Notes under the pieces: generated by a model
What the model saw: the letters and a program-made list of their open reading frames with translations, nothing else
What the model was told of the DNA's origin: nothing
Databases searched by the model: none
Made by a program: the position numbers and the translations under genes
Part shown: positions 21,106 through 28,659 of the stretch, in pieces
How the letters are laid out: each line of letters starts with the position of its first letter
Numbering within the stretch: the first letter of the stretch is position 1
Assembly (NCBI RefSeq): GCF_013283855.1
Contig: NZ_CP054056.1
Location: 930,001-994,000, forward strand
Length of the DNA stretch: 64,000 nt
Reading direction: 5' to 3'
DNA from: Aquiluna borgnonia
GTDB taxonomy: Bacteria; Actinomycetota; Actinomycetes; Actinomycetales; Microbacteriaceae

Positions 21106-22758
21106 CTAGTTTCTTCTCAACCAAACCGCCGAGTTAGCTGGCAGCAAACCTGCGGTAACAGGGGCACTGGACACCAAGACCTCCCCCGCTGGAATGGCAA
21201 CTGGCTCATCCGAGAAGTTGGTGAAACAGACCCAGGATCCAGGGCGCTCGAAGGCCATTGTCCCCTGGGGGGACTCCAGCCAGTTGAGCACTTCCTCGCC
21301 CTGAAGCTGTTTACGCAGAGCCAGGGCCCTGCGGTAAAGCGAAAGGGTTGACTCAGGCTGCTGCTCTTGCACGACAACGGAGTACTCGCCGAACCAGCTG
21401 GGCTGAGGAAGATGGGATCCGCCGGCTCCAAAGCCAAAGGACGAACCAGACGGCTCCCAGGGCAGCGGCACCCGGCAACCGTCACGACTTTTGAATTTAC
21501 CTTCGCCCCGAAACCACTGCGGGTCCTGCATCTGCTCGCTCGGGATGTCTAGAACATCTGGCAGTCCCAGCTCCTCGCCCTGGTAGAGATAGCTGGAGCC
21601 GGGCAGGGCGAGCATGGTAAGGGTTGCGGCCTTCGCTCTTGCAAGACCTTTTTCTAGATCAAGCTTTGGATCTAGCCGGTTTTTCACGTACCAGTTGTTT
21701 TCGTCGGCGAATGTTACGCCGTCTTTCCCGGCGGGGATTACCAGACGGGTGACGTGCCGAATCACATCGTGGTTAGACATGACCCAGGTGGTCGAAGACC
21801 CAGTCTGCTGAGCAAACTGCAAATTCTTGTCAATCACCTGGCGGAAGGTTCTTGCCTCCCATTTGGCGGTCAATAGGTCAAAGTTGAATGCCTGCCCAAG
21901 TCCGTCAAGCGATGCATAGGGGGGCCTGCGATGGGGGTGAACCCAGGCTTCAGCGACAGCAACCCTTGGCGGATCGTACTCGTTAAAAAGCTTGCGCCAG
22001 GTTTTATAGACCTCGTGAACTTCATCGCGATCAAACAGCGGATCGCTGCCATCATCCTTCATAACCTCTAGGTCATAAGAGGAGCGTGATGGGAGCGGAT
22101 CCAAGTCCTTGATCAGGGCATGGGCGACGTCAATTCTGAAGCCATCGACACCTCGGTCAGACCAAAACTTGAGGGTCTTGAGAAAGTCCTCGCGTACCTC
22201 AGGATTGGACCAGTCAAAATCTGGCTGCTCCTTGGTGAAAAGGTGAAGATACCACTGGCCATCCGGTGTCCTGGTCCAGCCCTCTGGGCCAAAATGGCTC
22301 GATAGATCAGATGGTGGCAACTCTCCATCGACTCCCCTGCCATCTCGGAAGATGTATCTTGCGCGCTCGGCGGATCCCCTTGGAGAGCGCAGCGCCTGCT
22401 GGAACCAGATGTGCTGGTCGGAAGAGTGGTTGGGAACAATGTCGACAAAAATGCGAATTCCACGCTGATGCATCGCTTCCACCAGATCGTCGAATTGTTC
22501 GAGGGTTCCAATCCGAGGGTCGACATCTCGATAATCCGCAACGTCATAACCGCCATCTGCGAGGGCAGAGGGGTAAAACGGGGAGAGCCAAACCGCGTCG
22601 ATGGAGAGTGATGAAAGATAGTCGGCCTTGGAAATGATTCCCTTCAAATCACCAATTCCATCGGCATTGGAATCCGAAAAGCTTCTGGGGTAGATCTGGT
22701 ATACGACGGCCTGACGCCACCAATCAGCTGGACCAGATAGTTGTACCGATGAGGACAA
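21106..22758 (-). CDS. GH13 alpha-glucosidase (oligo-1,6-glucosidase type)
   Basis: The 550-residue cytoplasmic hydrolase cleaves alpha-linked glucose disaccharides or oligosaccharides. GH13 landmarks are the N-terminal AVVYQIYPRSFSDSNADGIG, the catalytic nucleophile Asp in FRIDVAHAL, the acid/base Glu in AVAEAWV and the transition-state Asp in VMSNHDVIRH. There is no signal peptide. Two TTG codons could start it; the one at 22758 is preferred because AAGGAG ends six bases before it, whereas the TTG at 22764 touches it. It belongs with the sugar ABC transporter genes upstream, although a tRNA gene on the opposite strand separates them. Confidence 0.92.
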   Translation of the reverse strand: MSSSVQLSGPADWWRQAVVYQIYPRSFSDSNADGIGDLKGIISKADYLSSLSIDAVWLSPFYPSALADGGYDVADYRDVDPRIGTLEQFDDLVEAMHQRGIRIFVDIVPNHSSDQHIWFQQALRSPRGSAERARYIFRDGRGVDGELPPSDLSSHFGPEGWTRTPDGQWYLHLFTKEQPDFDWSNPEVREDFLKTLKFWSDRGVDGFRIDVAHALIKDLDPLPSRSSYDLEVMKDDGSDPLFDRDEVHEVYKTWRKLFNEYDPPRVAVAEAWVHPHRRPPYASLDGLGQAFNFDLLTAKWEARTFRQVIDKNLQFAQQTGSSTTWVMSNHDVIRHVTRLVIPAGKDGVTFADENNWYVKNRLDPKLDLEKGLARAKAATLTMLALPGSSYLYQGEELGLPDVLDIPSEQMQDPQWFRGEGKFKSRDGCRVPLPWEPSGSSFGFGAGGSHLPQPSWFGEYSVVVQEQQPESTLSLYRRALALRKQLQGEEVLNWLESPQGTMAFERPGSWVCFTNFSDEPVAIPAGEVLVSSAPVTAGLLPANSAVWLRRN

Positions 22759-22808
22759 TTGCAACTCCTTGAACTAACACCTAGCAAATCTCAGGGGGCC
22801 TCGAATGC

Positions 22809-22814
22809 TAGGCT
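22809..22814 (+). promoter_or_regulatory. Candidate -10 box of the tRNA-Arg gene
   Basis: TAGGCT lies 12 bases before the mature tRNA 5' end, so a transcript would have a leader of about six bases. The same TAGGCT/TAGCCT hexamer recurs before several leaderless genes in the window. It overlaps one arm of an inverted repeat (CTAGCA 22781-22786, TGCTAG 22806-22811). Confidence 0.45.
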
Positions 22815-22826
22815 ACCGTTGTCCCC

Positions 22827-22898
22827 GCCCCTATAGCTCAGGGGATAGAGCACCGCCCTCCGGAGGCGGGAGCGCAGGTTCGAATCCTGCTAGGGGCG
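22827..22898 (+). tRNA. tRNA-Arg (anticodon CCG)
   Basis: A complete cloverleaf can be drawn: acceptor GCCCCTA paired with TAGGGGC, D stem GCTC/GAGC, anticodon stem CCGCC/GGCGG with loop CTCCGGA, and T stem GCAGG/CCTGC around TTCGAAT. The anticodon at positions 34-36 is CCG, decoding CGG. The discriminator is G and the CCA end is not encoded. It lies on the opposite strand between the glucosidase and the permease genes. The trailing bases form a palindrome with the 3' acceptor strand (see findings). Confidence 0.96.
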
Positions 22899-22905
22899 CA
22901 AACCC

Positions 22906-23832
22906 CTAGCCCTTCACCGAACCAGCCAGCAGGCCTCTCACGAAGTAGCGCTGCAGGGCAAAGAAGACCAGCAGCGGAACAACCATCGAAACAAAGGCTC
23001 CCGCAGTCAACAGCTCCCAACCAGAACCTCTGGTGCCAACCATTTCAGCCAAGCGAATGGTCATTGGCGCAACTTCTTTTGCACCGCCACCGAAGGTGAG
23101 ACCAACCAACAAGTCGTTCCAGACCCAAAGGAACTGGAAGATGGCAAAGGATGCGATAGCTGGAACAGACAGCGGAAGCACAATCTTCGAGAACAGCGTG
23201 AACCAGCCTGCGCCGTCGACACGTGCTGCTTCAATTAGCTCCCTTGGAATCTGACTCAGGAAGTTGTGCAGCATAAAAATTGCAAGCGGCAGTCCAAATA
23301 TGGTGTGGGCGATCCAGATCGGGATGTAAGTCCCAGTGATTCCGAAGTCCGGAATGATGGTCACATCCCCGATAACCAGGCCCTTGGCGAAAAGCTGAAG
23401 GAGAGGAATCAACGTCAACTGAAGTGGAATTACCTGCAGGGCAAAGATGCTAAAGAAGATAAACTCTCGACCCTTGAACTCAAACCAGGCCAGCGCATAC
23501 GCCGCAAAGACCGCGAGAGTGATCGGGAAAATAACAGCTGGCAGAGTAACCGCCAGTGAGTTGAAGAAAAACTGGTAAAGCGGCGGGTTGGTGGTTGATC
23601 CCTCAAAAAGCACCTGTGTGTAGTTGTCGAAGGAAATGTTGGGCTGCACAAAGAACGTCCACCAACCGGAGTTGTTGATGTCCTTCTCTGGCCGAATCGA
23701 AGTAACCAGAAGCCCGAAGGTTGGGATGGTCCAAAGAATTGCGATCACCCAGGCGGCAAATGCCGCCCATGGAGAAGAGAAGATGTTTTTTGCCTGCGCC
23801 CTAACGCTGGTCTTTGCTGCTGCAGAGGTCAT
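22906..23832 (-). CDS. Sugar ABC transporter permease, MalG/AglG type
   Basis: The 308-residue inner-membrane protein has six hydrophobic segments and the EAA loop EAARVDGAGWFTLFSKIVLP that docks the ABC ATPase. It is the second permease of a carbohydrate-uptake ABC transporter (CUT1 family), sharing one base with the first permease gene. With an alpha-glucosidase next to it, the substrate is probably an alpha-glucoside such as maltose, trehalose or sucrose. Its stop codon lies eight bases beyond the end of the tRNA-Arg gene, so readthrough of this message would be antisense to the tRNA. Confidence 0.93.
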   Translation of the reverse strand: MTSAAAKTSVRAQAKNIFSSPWAAFAAWVIAILWTIPTFGLLVTSIRPEKDINNSGWWTFFVQPNISFDNYTQVLFEGSTTNPPLYQFFFNSLAVTLPAVIFPITLAVFAAYALAWFEFKGREFIFFSIFALQVIPLQLTLIPLLQLFAKGLVIGDVTIIPDFGITGTYIPIWIAHTIFGLPLAIFMLHNFLSQIPRELIEAARVDGAGWFTLFSKIVLPLSVPAIASFAIFQFLWVWNDLLVGLTFGGGAKEVAPMTIRLAEMVGTRGSGWELLTAGAFVSMVVPLLVFFALQRYFVRGLLAGSVKG

Positions 23833-24842
23833 TAGCGTTCCGTCCTCTCTAGGCGAAGCTGTCGAATGTTGTAGACGATGATCGGAATGATTGCCACGAA
23901 CAAGATGATGGCTAGCGCTGAACCCTGACCGTAATTCATCTGTCGGAAAGACTGGGAGTACATCTCGTTTGCAATCACGTTGGTCTGGAAGTTTCCACCG
24001 GTCATCGTGCGAACGATGTCAAACACTTTGAGGGTTCCAATGGTGATGGTGGTGAGCACCACCACGATGGTCGCCCTAATCATAGGAACCGAAACAAGAT
24101 AGAAGCGGCGCCATGGCGTTGCGCCGTCCAGCATGGCAGCCTCAGTAACTTCATCCGGGATATTCTTGAGTGCGGCTGAGAGCACTACCATCGCGAAACC
24201 AGTCTGAATCCAAATCATCACGAGAATCAGCAGGAAAGTGTTCAGCGGGACTTCGAGCAACCAGTTGGGCGGCGTCAGGCCAAGAGCCTTGAAGATTGCT
24301 GAGAAAAGACCGATGTCTGGCTTGTTGTCATTCGGCTGGTAGTTGTAAACGAATTTCCAGATGACACCGGCTCCCACAAACGAAATAGCCATCGGCATAA
24401 AAATTAGCGACTTGATAACCGCTGGTCGCTTCATGCGGTCGGTCATGTAGGCGATGCCCAGACCAATCAACGTCGAAAGGGTTGGAACGGTTACAACCCA
24501 AATCGCGGTGTTTGTCAGAACGACAGTAATCTCCGGGATAGTGAACGCCCAGATGTAATTGTCAAAACCAACGAAGTTTTCAGACTTCTTATCCATGAAG
24601 GACAGAATCAAGGTGCGGATGGCCGGGTAGATCAGGCCAACCAGAAGAAGCAGGGATGCCGGAACCAAGAAAACCAGGTACTTCAGCCACTCTTGTGCCT
24701 TCACAGAGGCGCGAGAAGCGAGCAGGAAAACCAAGAAGATTACCGCAGCGAAGCTGACCAAGGCCAGTGCCAACAACGAGAAGTTTTCCGCGATGATGTC
24801 CGCTGGAGTTTTTCTTGCTGAGTGAAGTGCAAGTGCAATCAT
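23832..24842 (-). CDS. Sugar ABC transporter permease, MalF/AglF type
   Basis: The 336-residue protein has about eight hydrophobic segments, two of them in an N-terminal extension before the six-helix core, and the ATPase-docking EAA loop EAAMLDGATPWRRFYLVSVP. It pairs with the following permease as the membrane channel of a CUT1 transporter. A strong hairpin lies in the gap upstream, between it and the binding-protein gene. No ATPase gene is present in the cluster, suggesting a shared MsiK-type ATPase encoded elsewhere, as is usual in actinobacteria. Confidence 0.93.
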   Translation of the reverse strand: MIALALHSARKTPADIIAENFSLLALALVSFAAVIFLVFLLASRASVKAQEWLKYLVFLVPASLLLLVGLIYPAIRTLILSFMDKKSENFVGFDNYIWAFTIPEITVVLTNTAIWVVTVPTLSTLIGLGIAYMTDRMKRPAVIKSLIFMPMAISFVGAGVIWKFVYNYQPNDNKPDIGLFSAIFKALGLTPPNWLLEVPLNTFLLILVMIWIQTGFAMVVLSAALKNIPDEVTEAAMLDGATPWRRFYLVSVPMIRATIVVVLTTITIGTLKVFDIVRTMTGGNFQTNVIANEMYSQSFRQMNYGQGSALAIILFVAIIPIIVYNIRQLRLERTER

Positions 24843-24871
24843 GTTTCGAATCCTAACAACCTTCTAAAGAG

Positions 24872-24902
24872 CTGTGGGGCCCGCCTTCGACGGGCCCCAC
24901 AG
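24872..24902 (-). terminator. Intercistronic hairpin between binding-protein and permease genes
   Basis: CTGTGGGGCCCG and CGGGCCCCACAG form a perfect 12-bp stem with a 7-base loop. On the minus strand only a weak T-run (CTCTTT) follows, so it is likely a partial terminator or an RNA-stabilising hairpin. Such elements after solute-binding protein genes raise binding-protein levels over permease levels in many sugar transport operons. Confidence 0.75.
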
Positions 24903-24934
24903 TCATTTATTTAGCTAGTTACAACGTTGGCTAA

Positions 24935-26308
24935 TTAGTAAGGCCAGGTTGAGTAGATAGCTTCTAGAACAGCAGCGTCGGACTTGTCCTCAGCTACCCA
25001 TGCGGTCATTTCCTTCCAGAACGAACCTGCTCCAACCTCAGCTGGCATCACGTCGGAGCCATCGAAGCGGAAGGTAGATGCGTTCTGCAGGATCTCAACA
25101 GCAACCTTGTTTACTGGGTCTGCAACGTTTGCAGTGTCCAGTCCAAGGTTGGCGGAGAACCAGCCACCCAGGGCGGCCTTCTTGTTGTTCCAGTCAGGAG
25201 TGGTTAGGTAGTGGTGCACAGCGTGTACCTCTGGACGGTCAGCGAAGATACCAACGAACTCGCCACCACCAAGTGCAGGCTTGTTGTCAGCCGAGACACC
25301 TGGGAAGTAGAAGGTGGTGATTCCACCCTCAGTGGTGGTGTCCTCTGGGGACACGATGGTTGCACCGTAGTCAGCGGCAAGGATGCCACCGATGAAGGAT
25401 GCCTGACGGTGCATTGCACAGCTGCCGTCAACTAGGCCAGCGCCACCCTCCTGGAAGGTGGTGGTAGCGATCGAAGCAACGTCACCAACGTAGGCAGGGT
25501 TCTTCAGAATCTTGCCAGCCTCAGCTAGAACTTCAGCAACCTTAGGGTCGTTGAATGGAAGCTCACCGGAAACCCACTGGTCGTAGGTTGCAGCGTCCTG
25601 GAAGCGAAGCATTAGGTCTTCCATCCAGTCAGTTCCAACCCAACCGGTTGCGTCACCGGAACCGAAACCAACACACCAAGGCTGAACATCGCCAGCAGCG
25701 GCAATGGTGTCAGACAGAGCTAGAAGCTCTTCCCAGGTGGTAGGAATTGCCCAGCCGTTGTCGGCAAAGGTCTTTGGCGAGTACCAGACGAAGGACTTCA
25801 CGTTTGCGCCCAGTGGGGTGCCGTAGAAGGTGCCGTCAACGGTTCCGTAGACCTTCCAGTCTGCGGTGTAGTTCTCGTCAACCGAAGCTGAAGTTGCGTC
25901 GTTGGCGGGTACTAGACCGTTGCCAGCGAACTTAGCCAATAGACCTGGCTGTGGGAAGATCGCCATGTCAGGAGCGGTGCCACCCTCAACGCGAACTGGA
26001 ATCTGAGCCTCAAACTCCTGGGTTCCGTTCCAGTTGATGGTGATGCCGGTGCACTCCTCAAACTCAGCGAGGGACTCGATGAATAGGGAAGCCTCAGGGT
26101 CAATGATGGTGGTGTACATCTCAACCTCGGTGCCCTCGTTGCCCAAGTAGGCCTCGTAAGCAGCACAAGTGTCAGAAGTGGTGGAGTCAGTGGTCTCGCT
26201 GGCAGTCTCTTCAGCTGCAGGCTCGCTGCTTGCGCAACCAGCCAAAACCAAAGAAGCCGCAACGGCAGTAGCTCCAAGAGCCACTACACGACGACGTAGT
26301 GTTGACAT
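24935..26308 (-). CDS. Sugar ABC transporter substrate-binding lipoprotein
   Basis: The 457-residue protein begins with a lipoprotein signal (MSTLRRRVVALG..., lipobox LAGC near residue 25), then a Ser/Thr/Glu linker and a family-1-type extracellular solute-binding domain, including a segment GGEFVGIFADRPEVHAVHHY typical of the AglE group. The start at 26308 is chosen because AAAGGA lies five to ten bases before it; an in-frame ATG at 26332 would add eight residues before the signal and disrupt it. It is the first gene of the transporter operon and presumably catches alpha-glucosides outside the membrane. Confidence 0.92.
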   Translation of the reverse strand: MSTLRRRVVALGATAVAASLVLAGCASSEPAAEETASETTDSTTSDTCAAYEAYLGNEGTEVEMYTTIIDPEASLFIESLAEFEECTGITINWNGTQEFEAQIPVRVEGGTAPDMAIFPQPGLLAKFAGNGLVPANDATSASVDENYTADWKVYGTVDGTFYGTPLGANVKSFVWYSPKTFADNGWAIPTTWEELLALSDTIAAAGDVQPWCVGFGSGDATGWVGTDWMEDLMLRFQDAATYDQWVSGELPFNDPKVAEVLAEAGKILKNPAYVGDVASIATTTFQEGGAGLVDGSCAMHRQASFIGGILAADYGATIVSPEDTTTEGGITTFYFPGVSADNKPALGGGEFVGIFADRPEVHAVHHYLTTPDWNNKKAALGGWFSANLGLDTANVADPVNKVAVEILQNASTFRFDGSDVMPAEVGAGSFWKEMTAWVAEDKSDAAVLEAIYSTWPY

Positions 26309-26324
26309 ATTTTTCCTTTCGAAA

Positions 26325-26342
26325 TCAGCCATCGTTGGCTGA
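26325..26342 (-). promoter_or_regulatory. Hairpin in the leader of the sugar-binding protein gene
   Basis: TCAGCCA (26325-26331) and TGGCTGA (26336-26342) form a perfect 7-bp inverted repeat around a 4-base loop, ending 16 bases before the start codon and just upstream of the AAAGGA ribosome-binding site. It could be a stabilising leader hairpin or a protein-binding site. Confidence 0.5.
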
Positions 26343-26360
26343 ACCTCACACGATAGGAGG

Positions 26361-26384
26361 GTCCCTCCAGAATAAAAGAGGGAC
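26361..26384 (-). promoter_or_regulatory. Inverted repeat flanking a -10-like box
   Basis: GTCCCTC (26361-26367) and GAGGGAC (26378-26384) are exact inverted copies separated by 10 bases. The spacer contains TATTCT on the minus strand (26374-26369), a good -10 box. A repressor binding this repeat would cover the promoter of the sugar transport operon; alternatively the repeat acts as a terminator-like hairpin. The assignment is by eye. Confidence 0.4.
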
Positions 26385-26399
26385 TCATTGATTTCCTAC

Positions 26400-26413
26400 T
26401 GCAAGCGATTACA
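26400..26413. promoter_or_regulatory. LacI-family operator candidate
   Basis: TGCAAGCGATTACA fits the general LacI/CcpA-family operator pattern TGnAAnCGnTTnCA, with the central CG and 10 of 14 bases in dyad symmetry. It lies about 90 bases upstream of the sugar-binding protein gene. LacI-type repressors commonly control alpha-glucoside operons in actinobacteria. No regulator gene lies next to it. The remaining bases to 26491 are AT-rich with no further feature recognised. Confidence 0.45.
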
Positions 26414-26491
26414 TTACGATAACAATGAGGTATCAGGTTGCCTGTGTGGCCAATTTACAATTTTTACAATTGAAATTGCACCGTTACATAA

Positions 26492-27067
26492 CTACCGCGA
26501 TGTCAGCAGTGAAGCCAGTTGCTGGAGCGCCATGGCCCGGTGTGAGAATGAGTTTTTTACCTCGGGTTCCAGCTCTGCAGCGGTCACGCTAAAGCCCTGG
26601 GGTATGAAAATCGGGTCGTAACCAAATCCGTGCTCACCGCTAGCCTGCGTCGCAATTTTCCCCGGCCAAACTCCGGTAACCGAAACCTCCCCGGCATCAT
26701 CAACCAGGGCCATGGTGCAAACAAATGCAGCAGCTCGATTTTCTTCAGGAATATCAATGAGCTGAGCCAAAAGTAGGTCGCGGTTGGTCTTGTCGTCTCT
26801 TCCCCCCGACCAGATTGCAGAGAAAATGCCCGGGGCACCCCCCATGACCTCAACTGCGATTCCCGAGTCGTCGGCAAATGATGGGGCCCCGGTCGCCGCA
26901 AAGGCTGCCCGAGCCTTAATCAGAGCATTCTCCAAAAAGGTACTTCCGCTCTCAACGGGCTCCTCACCCTTGTGCATAAGGATTTCGACATCAGCGCCGC
27001 GAGCGCGGAGAATTGCCTCGACCTCCTGGGCTTTGTGCTGGTTCCCGGTCGCGAAGTAGAGCTGCAT
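26492..27067 (-). CDS. rdgB: RdgB/HAM1 family non-canonical purine NTP pyrophosphatase
   Basis: The 191-residue enzyme hydrolyses ITP, dITP and XTP to monophosphates and keeps them out of DNA and RNA. Family motifs are the N-terminal FATGNQHKAQEV, the SFADDSGIAVEVMGGAPGIF catalytic segment and the C-terminal FGYDPIFIPQG and NSFSHRAMAL segments. It shares one base with rph, the usual partner in actinobacteria (murI-rph-rdgB). Confidence 0.96.
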   Translation of the reverse strand: MQLYFATGNQHKAQEVEAILRARGADVEILMHKGEEPVESGSTFLENALIKARAAFAATGAPSFADDSGIAVEVMGGAPGIFSAIWSGGRDDKTNRDLLLAQLIDIPEENRAAAFVCTMALVDDAGEVSVTGVWPGKIATQASGEHGFGYDPIFIPQGFSVTAAELEPEVKNSFSHRAMALQQLASLLTSR

Positions 27068-27807
27068 TACCGAAGGTCCAAGTCTTCGCCTAATGCCTCA
27101 CGTTGCATCTTGCTCAGCTCAAGGTTTGCCTGCAGCGCAAGTTCCAGTAGTCGATTCAGTTCGTCACGATCAAATGGCTCAGCCTCAGCCGTTCCCTGGA
27201 CCTCAACGAAAAGCCCACGGCCGGTCACTACAACGTTCATGTCGGTATCAGCGCGTACATCTTCAACGTAGGCAAGATCTGTCATCGCAACTCCGTCAAT
27301 GATGCCCACCGAGACTGCCGAAACAGTGTCAATCAGTGGCTTGGCGCTCTTAGCGATGTAGCCATTTTTCTTGGCCCAAGCGACAGCGTCGGCAAGCGCT
27401 ACGAAGGCACCGGTGATGGCCGCGGTTCTGGTGCCACCATCGGCCTGCAAGACATCGCAGTCCAGCACGATTGTGTTTTCACCAAGCTGTTTGACGTCAA
27501 TGACCGCCCTCAATGAGCGACCTATCAACCTAGAAATTTCATGGGTCCGGCCACCGATTTTTCCCTTTACAGCCTCGCGCTCACTTCGGTCATGAGTAGC
27601 TCGAGGGAGCATCGAATATTCGGCTGTAACCCAACCTTCGCCCGAGTCTTTTTTGAACCTGGGGACCCCCGGGGTGAATGAAGCATTGCAGAGCACCTTG
27701 GTGTTACCAAAAGAAACCAAGACGGAACCTTCCGCATGAATTGTGAAGCCGCGCTCAATTTTGATTTCCCTGAGATCGTGCGCCTGACGGCCATCTGCTC
27801 TAGTCAT
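27067..27807 (-). CDS. rph: Ribonuclease PH
   Basis: RNase PH is a phosphorolytic 3'-5' exoribonuclease that trims tRNA 3' ends. The 246-residue protein shows the family N-terminus ([20 protein letters not shown]), the [20 protein letters not shown] catalytic segment and the [20 protein letters not shown] phosphate-binding segment. It overlaps murI by eight bases and rdgB by one, forming a coupled three-gene unit. Confidence 0.97.
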   Translation of the reverse strand: MTRADGRQAHDLREIKIERGFTIHAEGSVLVSFGNTKVLCNASFTPGVPRFKKDSGEGWVTAEYSMLPRATHDRSEREAVKGKIGGRTHEISRLIGRSLRAVIDVKQLGENTIVLDCDVLQADGGTRTAAITGAFVALADAVAWAKKNGYIAKSAKPLIDTVSAVSVGIIDGVAMTDLAYVEDVRADTDMNVVVTGRGLFVEVQGTAEAEPFDRDELNRLLELALQANLELSKMQREALGEDLDLR

Positions 27808-28621
27808 CTAAGACCTTTCGTTGTAGGTGTCTAACACCCGAAACTTCGGGTCCCAGAAATCGCTTGGCCAAAACCTCAAATTCCGCAGCATCGCCGGTGG
27901 CATAGAACCGGAAGCTTGGCTTGCTGCCCTCAGGAGCAAGCAAGTCGTGTTCGGTCAGTACCCGAAACACATCCTTGGCGGTCTCATCAGCGGAAGAGAC
28001 CAGATTGACCCGGTCCCCCATCACATAGCTCAAGGCCGCCTGTAAAAGTGGATAGTGGGTGCAACCGAGAACCAGGGTGTCAACCCCGGCATCTTTGATT
28101 GGCTCTAGATACTCTTGGGCCGCAGCCAACAGTTCTGGGCCAGATGTGACGCCAGCTTCAACGAAATCAACAAACTTGGGGCAAGCCACCGACGTGATTT
28201 CAAAATCTACCGCGGCAGCGAAAGCGTCCTCGTAGGCCCTGGACGTAATTGTGGCAGTGGTTCCAATTACCCCAACCTTGCGATTGCCGCTGGTGCCAAC
28301 AGCCTTACGGACAGCCGGCTGAATCACCTCGATGACCGGGACTCCGAGGCCTTCGGTATAACGCTCTCGAGCATCTCGCAAGACTGCAGCCGAAGCGGAG
28401 TTGCAGGCAATCACCAACATTTTCACGCCTGAGGCAACCAGCTCGTCCATTACCTCCAGCGCCAATCTGCGCACCTCGGAAATCGGCTTGGGGCCGTATG
28501 GGGAATTTAGGGTGTCACCAACGTAGGTAATGGATTCATTGGGCAGCTGATCGATGATTGCTCTGGCCACCGTTAGGCCACCGACGCCCGAGTCAAATAC
28601 TCCGATTGGTCTGGAATCCAC
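27800..28621 (-). CDS. murI: Glutamate racemase
   Basis: MurI makes D-glutamate for peptidoglycan. The 273-residue protein has both catalytic cysteine regions, the first in [10 protein letters not shown] and the second in LGCTHYPLL, and the N-terminal [14 protein letters not shown] segment. The start is GTG at 28621, with a TAGACT -10 box exactly six bases before it, so the message is probably leaderless. It is divergent from pncB. Confidence 0.97.
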   Translation of the reverse strand: MDSRPIGVFDSGVGGLTVARAIIDQLPNESITYVGDTLNSPYGPKPISEVRRLALEVMDELVASGVKMLVIACNSASAAVLRDARERYTEGLGVPVIEVIQPAVRKAVGTSGNRKVGVIGTTATITSRAYEDAFAAAVDFEITSVACPKFVDFVEAGVTSGPELLAAAQEYLEPIKDAGVDTLVLGCTHYPLLQAALSYVMGDRVNLVSSADETAKDVFRVLTEHDLLAPEGSKPSFRFYATGDAAEFEVLAKRFLGPEVSGVRHLQRKVLDD

Positions 28622-28627
28622 GCGCTA

Positions 28628-28653
28628 AGTCTAGGGTGAGCTTTCACTAGGCT
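28628..28653. promoter_or_regulatory. Back-to-back leaderless promoters for murI and pncB
   Basis: On the minus strand TAGACT (28633-28628) is followed by six bases and the murI GTG. On the plus strand TAGGCT (28648-28653) is followed by six bases and the pncB GTG. The two start codons are 38 bases apart, so each promoter's -35 region falls at or near the other gene's -10 region. No ribosome-binding site precedes either gene. Confidence 0.6.
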
Positions 28654-28659
28654 AAGAGC

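Noticed and set aside
22781-22909. Inverted repeats around tRNA-Arg as a mobile-element attachment site
   Set aside because: No integrase, no direct repeat of the tRNA 3' end and no foreign genes nearby; flanking genes look native.
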